Positions 22,894-35,339 of a stretch of DNA of 64,000 nt are shown piece by piece. This stretch comes from Fasciolopsis buskii. Its lineage: Eukaryota; Platyhelminthes; Trematoda; Plagiorchiida; Fasciolidae. The stretch covers positions 159,798 through 223,797 of the forward strand of contig LUCM01006640.1 in the NCBI GenBank assembly GCA_008360955.1, written 5' to 3'. A program made the translations under genes and the position numbers. Under the pieces are notes generated by a model that saw nothing but the letters and a program-made list of their open reading frames with translations, was not told the origin of the DNA and made no database searches. Each line of letters begins with the position of its first letter. Positions within the stretch are counted from its first letter, which is position 1.

Positions 22894-25517
22894 TCTGAAC
22901 GATCCAATCTATCACACAGTTCCTTCGAATTCGAGGATACCCAGGATCGGTTGCGGATTCTTTGATATGTTCCAGATGCGTGACGCGACTGGCGAAAACA
23001 GAACGAGAAAGCGCACAAAAGCTGATCTGTTGTGCCTTTTTGATCGAACGGGAATAGCTACACCCAGGTCGTTGGAGTAACGTTAGCCAATCCGATTAGA
23101 GCTTGCCCCCTCGTTGCTTGTACCCAAGTTTTTGTGCTCTCGTGCTGTCGAATGGTAAATCGCTATGCTCGGCGTGTAGGTCGCAGAGGCCCGTATCACC
23201 CACACCCCTGTTGTTGTAGTTTGGATTCTTCTATCCCAATCCGTAATATGCACACCACACAAACAGTTAAGTCACTGTTACCTCCCTTGAAGTTCAGGCT
23301 CTGTTCAATAGATCGTTTTGTTATCCCGGTTACGAAACGCTTTACACAAACGCTGCGCGACGATGCATGCGCACTTGACTGATTTGTTCCACTGGGTGCT
23401 GCAGGACTTTCCCCCAAACCACTTGGGTGCGTGCGTGTACGTTCGTATTCCCGTGCGAACGAATACCAGTGTGTTTCATTGTTTGTCAATGTCTGTCTGT
23501 CCATCTATCTATCTCTCTGCTTATTCGCTACACAACAACGGTCACGACACCATTTGCCCAGACGCGATGTTTGATTTCCATTCACTGATCGATTCCTCCG
23601 CGTGGGTGACTGGTCGCACGTCCTCTAAGGCCCATCGATTCCATGCTATTCGTCCATCCAATTATCGATTTTGTAGATCGACTGCTTCAGAGCCCTGAGC
23701 GCACTAAGATTATCAGTCAGGCCATGTCCCACGGCCATCGCGATACACTAACAGATGTACACACAACCCTAGGTGTTCGTTACTTGTTTGTCTTGCTTTG
23801 GGGTTAGGCTTAGGCTCTCTTGGGAAGTGGAACTGTCGGGTTTGTGAACAGGCGAGAGGTGAATCATCATCCCAGCCATTAGAAACGCGGATATGTGCGG
23901 ATAATTCGATGCATGGCCCGCGGGTATGTCCTCTCCTCTGTAGCCAGGGCTCCAAGTGCTTGTGCGTTTGTGAATCTACTTAGATTTCGGGTTGCGTGTA
24001 AATGTGTCTATGTGTGTGTGTGTGTTTGTGCAAATTTCGAGCACTGATAAAGTTTGGAAAGAGACCGGTGCACTTTCATAAATGTTCCATTCTTAGTGTG
24101 CCAGTCGTTAGGACTTGCATCTTGTCAATGGAACAGCATGATATTAACTTTTTAATCGATCCCAAAAACTTATGAATCGATCGATACATGATTGCATCTC
24201 GCGAGCTACAAGTGTCAAAAGGATATTGCGCTGTCGTCATTCGCGCGAACTGCAGTGGCAACACTTATTTCCGAACTTCATGGGCACTTCCCTGAAAAGC
24301 CCATTAGGTCAAAGGAAGAATTGGACTGCTATTCTAATGAAAATCGGACGGACGGTGTCATACGCACTGTGCTGTGTGCTTATCCTCGAAGGACTGAGTG
24401 CTCAGTATTCGAGTTGTGATTTCCCTTGCTTGGTTCGAGTCTCAATCACATGAAACTGTCTTATGCGTAATGCTTTCAATATTTTCTGTCGTTGGTTGGA
24501 TGTTTTCACCGTACAATGAATAATTTCAGAGTAATATCGTCAGTCGGCACAGGGTTATGGATAGTGAGTTGGGATTTTAGGCTCTACCGCCCAGCAGTTT
24601 TTACAGAGGAGACAACGCATCCTGTTCCACTTGATTTCGAATTCTTATCAAAATTAGGTGAAAACGGACTGGAAACATCGGAAAGCCATCTATTCGTTTC
24701 ATAAGGTCTGGCAAGAATATGTCTACTGGTAGTTTACGGGGTAACGCACAGACAGTCGGTACACCGTGCAGCATATACCTTCAAGTAGATGCCCTTGTGA
24801 AATGCGTTACTTATTTGACCTAGGAGAACAAGATTCGGCACAATTGCGGATTATTCGCATAGTATTGAAATGAATTGAAAAACGGAATAATTTCCGTCTC
24901 CTATTGTCACTTGGGGCTAAGGCCACCCCGGAAGAAAATATCAGCAGCGCAAGTCCCGGTTTGTGTGTATATATATGTATGTGTGCGCGTGTATACATAG
25001 GTGTGTAGGTGTATGGGGGGGGTGCAGATACGGTAATAAACCGGGGCTGAAATGAATAACTCGTCAATGACTAATTGCACGCCAGGAGAACAGGATACGA
25101 AGATTGGGTGCACTGGATATATTCCATTGGTAATTTGTGATTTAATTCCGATTCATATGGAAAACAAAACAAACATGGCGATGAGCGAAAGGCCACAGTC
25201 GGGAGAATAAAGTGTGCACGGTGTAGCCGGCTCATTCGCTACCGTCAACTGGCGACGTTCAATTTCGCGCACGTAAAATAGCAATTATCTCTTCCATTAC
25301 CCAAGTCTCTCGGATGCTATTACTCGATTGTCCTCGTGGTTCAACCGATCAACGGGATCGATTAAATCCCTTAATGATGACCATAGATGCCCAAAGGACA
25401 ACAAGATCTGATGTGTCATTTCAAAAGCCTGCGCACTGCGCATCTTAGAGGTTAGCTTGCTCTCTGTGCCGTTTTTAGTCCAGTCAGGAGATGAATAATG
25501 AAACCACAGTTCACTCA

Positions 25518-25570
25518 CTCAATCAATCAATTAATTAATTAATTAATCAATCAATCAATCAATCAATCAA
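25518..25570 (+). repeat. AATC/AATT tetranucleotide microsatellite
   Basis: Runs of CAAT/AATC units switch to AATT units and back to AATC over about 50 bases, immediately before the repeat-tail sequence that starts near 25573. Confidence 0.85.
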
Positions 25571-25572
25571 GA

Positions 25573-25965
25573 ATGATGCTCCTTCTCGTAGCACAGACTC
25601 AACAGTATGGTAATGATTTGTATGTAGAACTGGGAAGTTTGATTGCGAAAGTTTCACCACCAACCGAGGTGGCATTATCAGCGCTATGTCCACAAGACTA
25701 TAGCAAGGGTGGCGTCACCTCGGCTGGGGATGAAACGTTTGCAATCAATCATGTGGTTATTTTCTATCGAATCAGAATGATTGAAAAAGTGCGCTTGTAC
25801 AGTTAGACTGTGTTCCATGTGTTGGCTGCAGCTGCGTCTTATTCTTTCCCGCCTGTATAGGTCCACTCCCTGTTTCCCTTGGATATCCACTCTTTTTATA
25901 GAAACATGTAATCCTGGGGAAAAGGCAGCGGTTAGTGAGGCCTGCTTTGCCGTTTAACGTTAAAC

Positions 25966-26029
<64 letters not shown>

Positions 26030-26030
26030 A
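25573..26030 (+). mobile_element. Retroelement 3' fragment with long GAT array
   Basis: Homologous from about 25740 to the repeat tail at 7100-7345, including TCAGAATGATTGAAAAAGT, CCTGGGGAAAAGGCAGC and CGTTTAACGTTAAACGATGA. It ends in about 21 GAT units (25966-26028). A frame before it runs to a stop at 25803-25805. The minus-strand poly-His ORF is only the translated microsatellite. Confidence 0.6.
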
Positions 26031-26430
26031 ACCCTGCGATCAAACCAATATCTATCACAAGCCATCGGAGTTATGGCGAAGGACGAAAACAGTGAGGTGT
26101 GCAGAGTTCATCACACATTAATTCTTCTACCCCTCATCTCTACGTAGTCATCTATCCCTCGGCATGATAATCCCCGGTTGTCTAAACCGAACTAATGGAC
26201 TGAGTTGTAGGAGCCCACATCGAGCTTTTGACCAAACGGTCTAACTTACAAGTTAGCAGGATGGTCTGTGGGCCAAGCAACCCACTGGTGATCCATGATT
26301 GATTGGTCATTTCATGCACCCTTCGAATGGGGTTAAAGATTCTGCGTGCTCAGCCCAACCCTTTTTCCCCGATGTTCTTCCTACGATGACCGTAGTGGTT
26401 TTGTAATCAGGATTAAGCTATCTTCTCTAG

Positions 26431-26596
26431 ACTAACAACTAAAGATCGCTCAACTAAGTGGAGTGCGCCGGGTATTGGTCTTCATCCTCCCAATCTAGCA
26501 AAAGCTCCTCCGCCGAAGGAGGTTAAGGTGCAGTTTTTCCAGCCGAGAATGTTTGAAGTCAACGGCTATTTATCAGCATTTCAAGATTCGTTCAAG
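26431..26596 (+). CDS. Orphan candidate exon, unknown protein
   Basis: Acceptor AGCTATCTTCTCTAG|A and donor AAG|GTGAGT flank 166 bp open in one frame (phase 2 in, 0 out), with a stop upstream of the acceptor. The reading includes WSAPGIGLHPPNLAKAPPPK, then EVKVQFFQPRMFEVNGYLSA and FQDSFK, which looks like real protein. I do not recognise a family. No partner exon in matching phase could be secured, so this may be an isolated exon, a pseudo-exon or part of a gene outside the repeats. Confidence 0.42.
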
Positions 26597-28106
26597 GTGA
26601 GTAGTCCACTCGGAGCTTGAGACAGCTGCCCCCCCCCAATGTAATAAGGCTTTTGGCTGTAATTCAGTGCCTCAGAAAAAGTGTTTACCCAGCCCTGGGT
26701 AATGACTTGGCCAGTTATCCTACAATGACCGTGATCATGATGGTTTTATTAGTTAGATCGCCCGTCCAGTAGGAAGGAACTTGAACATAATATCCAGGCT
26801 CTCACCATTCACTTCGAATGCGGTCGACAAAATTATGTTCATTTCCAAAACCAATGAAATTCTTGTTTGCAAAATACTCCATTGGTCAACATGCTTCAAG
26901 TCCACTGGAAAAAGGTTGATTCTGGATGTGAGATCCAGTACGCGATCCCGCAAAATGGAGTCCAAATTCACATACACACATACACACACAACACAAACAC
27001 AAACATAAACACGCGGGACAGTATCCAGCATTGATAGGCAGCACTCAACGCACTAAACAATTAAAAGTACATTTTTGAATGGCATATTTTCATCTTGAGT
27101 TCACGTCTCAGTGTGGAACCATTGAATACGACTGTAAATTAATTTACTTTTGTAATTCAAATCAAGGACCACCTTTCTCCGTTCGGAATGAGACTGTTGA
27201 CTAACTGACCAAAACCTTTTCCACAATTTCTGCGGTGATTTCTAAACAAGCTCATCATCCATCCATTCCACCCAAAAGCGAAGTGATATCATATCGAGAA
27301 AGTCAGCAACGGAACATGCAAGTATATGTATAACTGGCCGAGGTGCGGCTCGCCGACAATGATCAACAGATGTGAAACTGGTCACATGCTTTCAGGGGAA
27401 CTTATTTCTCCTATTCATATGCATATTACTGATAACAACTTGTGTAAGCTATCAACTGCCCTGTTTATATGGTACATGTGTGCGCAGGTTTAAAAGCGAA
27501 AGCAAAGAAATCACATCATATTTCGACACTAGCCGAGTTGGACAGAAACAACTAGTGCACATTTTTGTTGCATAAAAGCTGCTCAAACGATACGCTAAAT
27601 CCAAATCTGCGGTTGACTGAGATGATCGATCTACTTGAGTATGTGACAGTTGCATTGAAAGTGATAGATTGGGATCGTATCGATTTAACGATTCATAATT
27701 TGTATAATGGTGACATCACATCTCGACAATTGCGCGAGCTTAGTTCTTTCGGGAAAATATACAAACAGCAAAGACTGTCAAGTAACATAGACATCACTCG
27801 GATTAGATTTCATGTGATTTCGTTAGTTAGATTGCTTCCACATGGTTGCATGGGAATTCTGATTTATTTCGCCTGTTAACGGCTGTCGTCGACAGAAGCT
27901 GCACGGATTTGCAACATGACCACCCCGGACACGACGCGAATTGGTGAAGACACGTCTGAGGGTGAGCACTGAGTCACTATACCAGACAAATAAACTTCAA
28001 TTTTACGTTATTTCGAAAACATGTCAAAACTGTTAGATATCTTGCCGAAACAACGTTTCTTCGCGCGAGATCTGATCGGATGATAAGTCCGTCCAGAGAC
28101 ACATAA

Positions 28107-28625
28107 ATGCGTCTTGCAATATGGATGGGCAAATGTATCTTTCTAAGGTAAGTCCTCTTTTACACGCAAACACACAGACACGCACACACACACAACTCGA
28201 AAGCAGACATGTTGGGTCCGTGATGAGCCTTTTACAAATCGGTTTCTGATAGTATATAAAGACATCAAGCGAAAAAAATCAAATTATGCTTAATGATTGC
28301 CAGTTTGGATTTCTCGCGGACGCAGCCAAGATGGTCAGTATCGTGCGTGGATTTTGAATCCATGTAAAAATCTTTCGCTGATTCGTCGGAGGTGTTTTTG
28401 TCTTCGGTTGATCAAGGCTAACTTTCAACGAAATCCTGGGTGATTCTTACACGGACCCTTCGTCTGTGCAAACACTGGGCTATTCAACTGAGGCTCTAGT
28501 GACAAATCAACAAGGTGTGCTCTCCTGTGTAACCACAGGACCCAATGTTGCCATCACAATTATGTCCAAGTAAGCAGATTAAGGATATTTTTTAACACTT
28601 TTGCTACAGCCATGACTTTACTTGA
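28107..28625 (+). CDS. Candidate small three-exon gene, unknown
   Basis: Proposed exons are 28107-28147, 28417-28569 and 28610-28625. Exon 1 starts at ATG directly after an in-frame TAA and ends AAG|GTAAGT. Exon 2 has acceptor GATCAAG|G and donor AA|GTAAGC. The 40-bp second intron ends TTGCTACAG, and exon 3 gives a stop after six codons. Phases (2, 2) agree and give about 70 residues, with a hydrophobic start (MRLAIWMGKCIFL) and a polar body containing NEILGDSYTDPSSVQTLGYS. Very small introns are known in flukes. It could be secreted or membrane-anchored, or the first exon may be wrong. No homology is claimed. Confidence 0.35.
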
Positions 28626-28643
28626 GTTATTACGTAGGTAAAG

Positions 28644-28877
28644 TTAAGCTGTTAGCAAGGGGCATCCAAGATCAGAACCAATGTAAGCGATAAATTCAAG
28701 ATCATTTGACAGCAGTTTCCGCGGGAAGCGCACCAATGAATCATCGTGTATAGTGTGATCCAAGGCTCGTAACAGAATCGCACTGCTCCATCGACCTTGA
28801 TGAGTTGGGTTGAAAGTAGGCATAGAAAACAGCATCAACCAGTTCGGATTCGAGATTTCATTAAACTCATAATGGGA

Positions 28878-28949
<72 letters not shown>

Positions 28950-29326
28950 GCAACAAGCGTCCTATGCACACTGAGCACCTCAATATGTGACAAAATAAAA
29001 AATAAAGTCTCTACTCTTATTATTCAGTGAGAAGTGACGGAGCTTCTTAATAAGGAGCCTTACTATGTGTTTTTACCTGACGAACAGATATACTAAAACT
29101 GTCATCGTTGTCGCTTCTCAGCCCCGTATATATAATTGAGCCGTAACGCCTTACGTGCCCGCTAAGGAGGACAACGTGAGATCTATTGACAACAGTCTGA
29201 TGAGTGTATCGCCAGAAATCCAACATCAGCGAACGCTGGCAATCGACGGTCTTCCCATCATCCTTCAGTAATGTTAAGCCGTCTGGCAAATCCAGCATGA
29301 CAGTTTTATTTGATACGCCAAAAAAT
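28644..29326 (-). CDS. Candidate two-exon 3' end of an unknown gene
   Basis: Exon 29326-29077 has acceptor TTCCCTAG|A, donor CAG|GTAAAA and 83 open codons, including VMLDLPDGLTLLKDDGKTVD and HVRRYGSIIYTGLRSDNDD. The second exon (28865-28644), with acceptor CCCATTATGAG|, is in phase and encodes 73 residues, including ILLRALDHTIHDDSL and a stop. Composition is protein-like with no stop for 157 codons in total. The intron holds a TA array, so its acceptor is weak. Upstream exons were not found. The stop lies 18 bases from the end of the opposing plus-strand candidate. No family recognised. Confidence 0.35.
28881..28946. repeat. TA dinucleotide microsatellite
   Basis: About 33 uninterrupted TA units. 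It falls in the putative intron of the minus-strand candidate at 28644-29326. Confidence 0.95.
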
Positions 29327-32300
29327 CTAGGGAATTCGAATATAATATCAATCGCTTACTGAATTATGGCGTCAGGACACGACGCAGACCGCAGATCGCA
29401 TCAAGTGACTTGTATTCATAGAAAACAAATTCTAGAACTAGACCCGATTTTAGCGGACTTTGGTTAGGCTGGACTAGAACCACTTTATTCGAAATAAAAG
29501 GCTTACTAAATTCGAGTGGAATGCAGCACTTCGCTTCCGTCGGTGAGACTGTAATTTTTTATATTGTTCATTTTTTAAGAGTATATTAATACCTTGATCA
29601 CCAAGAGGACAAATTCTCCCCTAGCAATCGTGCATTCAATTTTGATCCAATGAAGAGATTTCTGTCATTTTATTCGTACCAGAATGAACGATTTGCATAG
29701 ATGTAAGAAACTGGGCAACTTTTCCGAGCAATTTCCCATTAGAAATTTACTTTTTGCAAGCTTTTTACAGGTTACCATCTGCCATACATACATCAACAAA
29801 AATGTGACGGGTCGCCGATTCAGCGCTGTCAACGTTCTTAGCTTTAGTGTGTGCTTAATGCATAATATACATAATATATACACGTCCGCCGACACGTAAA
29901 GCATTCAAATACTATACCTCCTATTGAGAAAATGTCACAAGAAATACCAATAATAATCTAAGCCCAGGTGAAAGAAGAAAACTGTCGTGAATACTTCAGT
30001 ATTCACTTTTAAATGTGGCTGATTTCCTGCCCAAAATTCGTACCCTTGTTGCAATTTATTCATTTACTGTTGAGCACATCTTGGCCCTGTTTTGTTTAGA
30101 ACGCTAAATAAGCTGAAACGCCAACGCTCAAATCGAGCTAGGTTTTCTAATCAGTTCATTATACCCTGCAAATCGGTAGCAGAAAATTCATTTTCTAGAG
30201 CCCATATTTCAGTATCAGGATTGCATCGTAACATACTAAGGAAGCGAGTTTGAATAGTCGTGACGGAAAGCTAAAATTGATCCCTCCTAAAGGAAAGTTT
30301 TCCGTTTCGTGTCCAACGAGGATTGCCAACGATCACTGAACGTAAAACATCCCTGTCAGCTAACTGTTACTTTCACTCGGCGAGTGCATGCATACTCGTG
30401 ACGCCAATATCGGATAAAACAAGTACTTCTGTCGAGCAAGCTAGGTAGTAAGCATTTAGGAATATAGACTGGCATAAATCCTAAACCAGTTCTACACATT
30501 TTAATGAGATTTTCATACTCCGTCAACTCTCCATTTTTTATGTTCAGAAAAGTTTAATGTTAGGACCAGCGTCATTCATGTAAAACTGGCATTATTATAG
30601 CCGACAAACAGGAGTAACAAGAAGAACTTGTTATTAAATTCCTGTCAGTTGTTAATGCTTCTTTGAACCGCTTGAATTTTAGAACCTACACCATGATAGT
30701 ATGGGAAATTACGGAGTATACCACAGTTGGAGATATTATATATAAATGTAATATATGTGCATAATATACAGTGTATTGTGTACATATATATATCCAGTAG
30801 TCCGATCGGACAGAATGTCCGAGTAACGTTGGCATGGTTTCAAACTAAACTGAAATCGAGGCATGAACATGATCCGAACACGGGCCAATTCTACAGGCGT
30901 TCGTTGTGCATTAAGGTGAATGACGCACGGCCAAAGACCTGAGCGACAGCAAACTAGGAAATAGGGAAGAGAACCAACCATCCGTCCTAATTTTGAAACA
31001 AGAAAAAGGTGGCATGGTTCTGCAACACGCTCAGAGGCAAATGTCTGCGGAGTTAGAATTCATGGCCAAATAAGAGATCATGAGCCCCAAAGACGGCGAA
31101 TAATTTGTCCTTTAGCTCCTTATTGCGTGGGCCTATATAAATCGTTTGATTATAACAAATCAATAAAACAGTCGTGTTAAGCTGCCTGGTGCCGTGTTGT
31201 TTATTTTTGCATGATTAGGCGGGTGGGATGACCGACTAAAGATGCCAGGGTTAACGATTGTGATACAGATCTTAAGACCGTCCTCCAACGACTTTTGGTG
31301 TATCAATCTTGAAGTACAATCTCTAAGACTTCAGATAAAATAATAAACGTTTGACTTTATTCCAAAGCTGAGATCGTCGATGATTTCTGGGGTGCCCAGA
31401 TCTTTTGGATACTTATATATCTCACCCATTTTTGAATTTCCATCCCACCGAACACAGAATTATTTTTAAAATCTTGTCAAGATAATTCCCCACTCTTTCT
31501 CATTTGCACATAAAAAGTATAACAGACGAACAAATGTGTCCGTGAGAGTAAAGCCAACATAGTATCACGTGACCATAAGGTTGGCATACTTGTTTCTCTG
31601 CAAACCGAAACCTGAGAAATTCGAAAGACCGAATCTTTATCCATTGATAACCTTTTGATTTTTTAGAGTACTAATAATAACAAGAAGAAAAAGAGTTAGA
31701 ATAACGTCCAGCCAATCACTGCTCGGGTAACTGTACTTCAACATCAGTAACATGAATAGATCCCGTATGTTCTCTTGACTGATTTACGGTAATAAGAATA
31801 ACCTTAACAATGAAAGGCTGATGACTATTTCATTACCTGTGATCCACGAGCACATTTGCATCCCGAAACGAGATTGACGATTAAAGAACCCATGTGGGCC
31901 GGATTACTAGCAGCGTTGTAACGGCCCGGCCGATATCCTTGCCGAAAATTGACGTCAGACAGCAATGAGCATCATCCATTTCATTCCAAACAGGCATAGC
32001 AAGAAGGCTGGCTATATTGACAGATCCGGAGCAATGTCTACCTGCAGCCTACCGTTTTTCTATGTCAACTATTCTTTTGGTAATTATCAGACCTGACAGG
32101 TTGAAAGGCAAATATATATTCGTTCTGGATGTCCCGGGTGGATTCGAACAACCTGCCTATTCTACTTTTGCTTACTGTATGCCCAAATCGTTTGGCTTGC
32201 GGCACGTTGTCACACGTTCCTCCATTCATTTGAGGTTTAGACTGTTCAATTTGAGTCGTTCATTGATAGAATTCTTCAAATATTCTTTGTCGGTCGCTTA

Positions 32301-35120
32301 CAGTCCCACCTATACAGTCACTTTGCGTAATGTGAAACAACATCCGGGGGTAGGTCGAATTTACACTACAGTGTTAGGCCGGTAAGATTAGCTGAAACTT
32401 CAGTCCTAAAGTTGCTCCCGGAGTGACATACTTGATAATCAGAAATAGTTAAACGAAGTAAATCTAATTCTGTCTTTATTCTATTGGCCGGCTTGTACGG
32501 TAAGTGAAAGGTTTTATCTAACCTGTTGAGGTGGATTCTTGGGGTATTGTATACAAGCCATATCACATTAGGTTAATCAGAATGCTATTAGGACCAGTCT
32601 GTGGTTGGAAGAGTCTCACACTCCCTTATCGGATTAAAATCCTGCTTCTCGGCATGCGTTCTTATTAAATTTTCACACCTTAAGTGGCAATTAAAAGCAA
32701 CCCTCGAAAGAATCAATAACCGTTTAGATAGGTCTATTGTTAATCGTTTTGCAGCCCACACTAGTTCACTTTCAGGGAATGAATACAGCGGAATGATGCG
32801 GGAAAATGAGAAAATAGCAACAGGAATACACTATTGTCCGACTTGCCATCTTCTTAGTTTTCGAAGGTCTCTTTTCATTGTGCGATGGGGCTGCCATCGC
32901 TTCCACTATTGACGAATATTTTCTGCATGCAGCAAGGATGAATTGGGCAAGATGTCCCCGATACTCTGACAGCCCCTAGCACAACGAAACCCGGCCAACG
33001 TGCCCTTGTAGCTTGGAGTGAGATAACCAAATATGGTCCGAATCGGTCAAATGTGGTAACGAGTGGGGTTAAAACAAAATTCCCATCATCAGTGACCAGT
33101 GGATTTAACATTAGAACTTTTGGACTGGGAGATGACAGGTACTCGGTCCACTAGCCCTTCCCCTGAGCCGCAATTACCACGCTTGGATGCATTTGGGGTC
33201 GTGGTAGATATGCTGAAACAAAAAGTTCCAGTCCTGTCAACCAAGCAGTGTGAACGAAGAAATTAAGGAATTATCAAACATTTTGGTAGAAACGGCAAAC
33301 AATGGGCTGCCTGATAAGGCAGAAGAAAATCACATTTGAGGCTCACCTTACTGATTACAATGGGTTTAAGGAAGCTATACTCATCCTCACGAGTCTAATT
33401 TTTTCCGAAAGCATAAACGAACATCCTTATCAGTAGTGCCGAATGACGACAAGCTTGCGTGCAGTCTTAATTAGGAATGATCGTGAAATAACGTGCAATA
33501 CAGGACAATGGAAAAGAAATACAGTGAAAGTCTCGTCGTTCAAGCACATGTTAGCAGGGTTGGCCAGTGCAGAACCGTTATCTGCTAAGTTCCTCCTTCG
33601 TCCAGAAACAAATTGGAAAAAATACCACCAGGAAATGATCCTATAATGTGCGGTGACATTCTGCGCCGGTCCCGTATAAGTCAAAATGAAATAAACCAGT
33701 TGAACGAGCCTGGAAATGACACTTAATTTAGCAACTGGAAGTAGGAACGACGAGCAGAAATAAATGACACGTTATTCCAAAGCCGTCGAAGGATAAACAT
33801 CACACCATGTAATGTCGACAAACAACCCAGTTAGCATATTGGCTGACATAATCGACTCACAATTAGTCTTACTTAGTTCGGGACACGGTTTGGATTAGCG
33901 CCGATGTTGAGGATTTCTAACGAGAATGAAACAACTGTTCAGTACCTATTTGATCTTCAACGATGAGTGGAATGTAGAGAGCATATTAAGAATCATCAAA
34001 TTGACATATTCATAACGATTTGTAGCGCAGGGTTTACTAAGTCATGCATACACGACAGATGTACAATATCTGGTATATTCGAGTTTGCACAGCAAAATCT
34101 CCATGGTTCCGTAAGCAGCTCGTAATTTAAGGATGAAAAACAAATGAACTGACCGATTACGCCACGTGCTGATTTTACTAGGATAAGTCCATGATATTAT
34201 TATAGCAGCAGTCGAATGCTTCTGAGCACGTGAATTTTAATATAGCTCCGATAGCCGAGCTGGACATTCAGGTCTCAACAATGTGATCATCAATCCAGGT
34301 GACATGGACTGATGATGAAATGCCTGCGACCGAAACATTAAGTTCAGCTATCTAAACCCTACGAAGACCAACAATCTCAGCTACGACCGACACAAATTTT
34401 CAGATCCATTGTTTCAAGATTTTTCGTTTTTGACCGAAATCCAAGCAAATTTGCGTGCAAAAATTTTCCGTGTGCGAATGCCATAAAAATAAGCTGGATA
34501 CTAAGTTTAGGGGAATAGAATACAAGCTGAGGAGTCCGAGATCCTGGGAAGTTTGGATAATTATAAACGTCCTATTTCGACGTGGTCTGGACAGAAAAGT
34601 CTCCGGGATGGGAGAAACCATGTATAGTAACCATTGGGTTGATGAACATAAGCGTCATACATGTGTTGTCATGGTCTAGCGGTTTTTGCAAATATCCAGT
34701 TTTAACTTGTTCTTCTAGATACATTCCCCGGGTAATTTTATGTCCGATTCCACTTGGAATTACAACTTGCTAGTCTGCGGCATCACTCAAGGTTTACGTG
34801 TACTATTCGGTTGATCAGATTTGTTATTCTTATTTGTTTGACGAGGATTGAAGGTGAATTCCGTAAAGTATTTATCCCGTCTAGTTAAGTACCAGCAAAT
34901 GTTTGATGTATATTTCACATGTAACATTCGAAAATTTCGCCTGGTGATTTATAGAGATATTCTGATGAAAACTGCCTCTCCGAAGGACCTTGAATTCCGA
35001 TTTAAATTAGGGTCCTAAAAGAGATTAATCAAAGTTAAATGAAGCGAAATTACACAAATGGTTGTTCAGCTACTCAAATACATGCTCCTGCAGATTTTCA
35101 CAGTTCTCCTGACACATTTG
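29327..35120. other. Intergenic stretch with no convincing gene
   Basis: Short ORFs only. A possible LTR-like segment at about 31090-31240 combines TATATAAA, AATAAAA and a GTGTTG-rich end, but no second copy or pol ORF is seen. A tRNA-like box B on the minus strand (GTTGTTCGAATCCACC, about 32140-32160) suggests another degenerate SINE. Confidence 0.4.
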
Positions 35121-35189
35121 TCTTTTATCTTTTACTTTCTTTATTATTGAGAGAACGAACTACATCGATTTTCAGGAAGTGTGCCGCGG

Positions 35190-35310
35190 TCAGCAGAGGG
35201 CTGCCAAGTGGGCAAGTTGAACGGCGGTGGGAGGATTCGAACCCGCGACCTTCACGTCCAAACACCACGACCTTATCCGTTTGGCCACCCCCGGCCTTGG
35301 AACTCATCTG
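35190..35310 (-). repeat. tRNA-derived SINE-like copy with best-preserved tRNA head
   Basis: On the minus strand, GGGGGTGGCCAAACGGATAA (acceptor arm plus box A) leads to GCGGGTTCGAATCC (box B) and a CCCACCGCC strand that pairs with the 5' end apart from one mismatch. The D-stem GGCC/GGTC pairs. The anticodon arm is distorted, with a loop of about 9 bases, so it is not a working tRNA. The 3' body resembles 1290-1400. Confidence 0.55.
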
Positions 35311-35339
35311 CTCTAAGATCATCGGTTTACGTGAATGAG

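Larger units (their letters stand above)
22894..26430. other. 5' flank of the kettin-like gene
   Basis: No exon of the Ig/linker type could be found upstream of the proposed start. The region holds a TG-rich microsatellite (24009-24030), a TATATG/TGTG tract (24960-25020), a short G-run (about 25014-25022) and a tetranucleotide array (25518-25570). The ORF at 24192-24419 is unsupported. No TATA box could be assigned. Confidence 0.45.

Noticed and set aside
23650..23760. Minus reading MAVGHGLTDNLSALRALKQS as a first exon upstream of the muscle gene
   Set aside because: No donor site follows it and it stops after about 30 codons.
24192..24419. Plus ORF with a faint hAT/ZBED-like start (LASYK)
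   Set aside because: Starts without ATG and shows no catalytic or dimerisation motif; the resemblance is too short.
25772..26065. Minus ORF with about 20 consecutive histidines
   Set aside because: It is the translation of the GAT microsatellite, not a gene.
31090..31240. Solo LTR with TATA box and polyadenylation signal
   Set aside because: No second LTR, no TG...CA ends with a target-site duplication and no pol ORF could be found.
35221..35300. A functional tRNA gene
   Set aside because: The D-stem and box B are good, but the anticodon loop is about 9 bases and the acceptor and T-stems have mismatches; it fits a SINE head.
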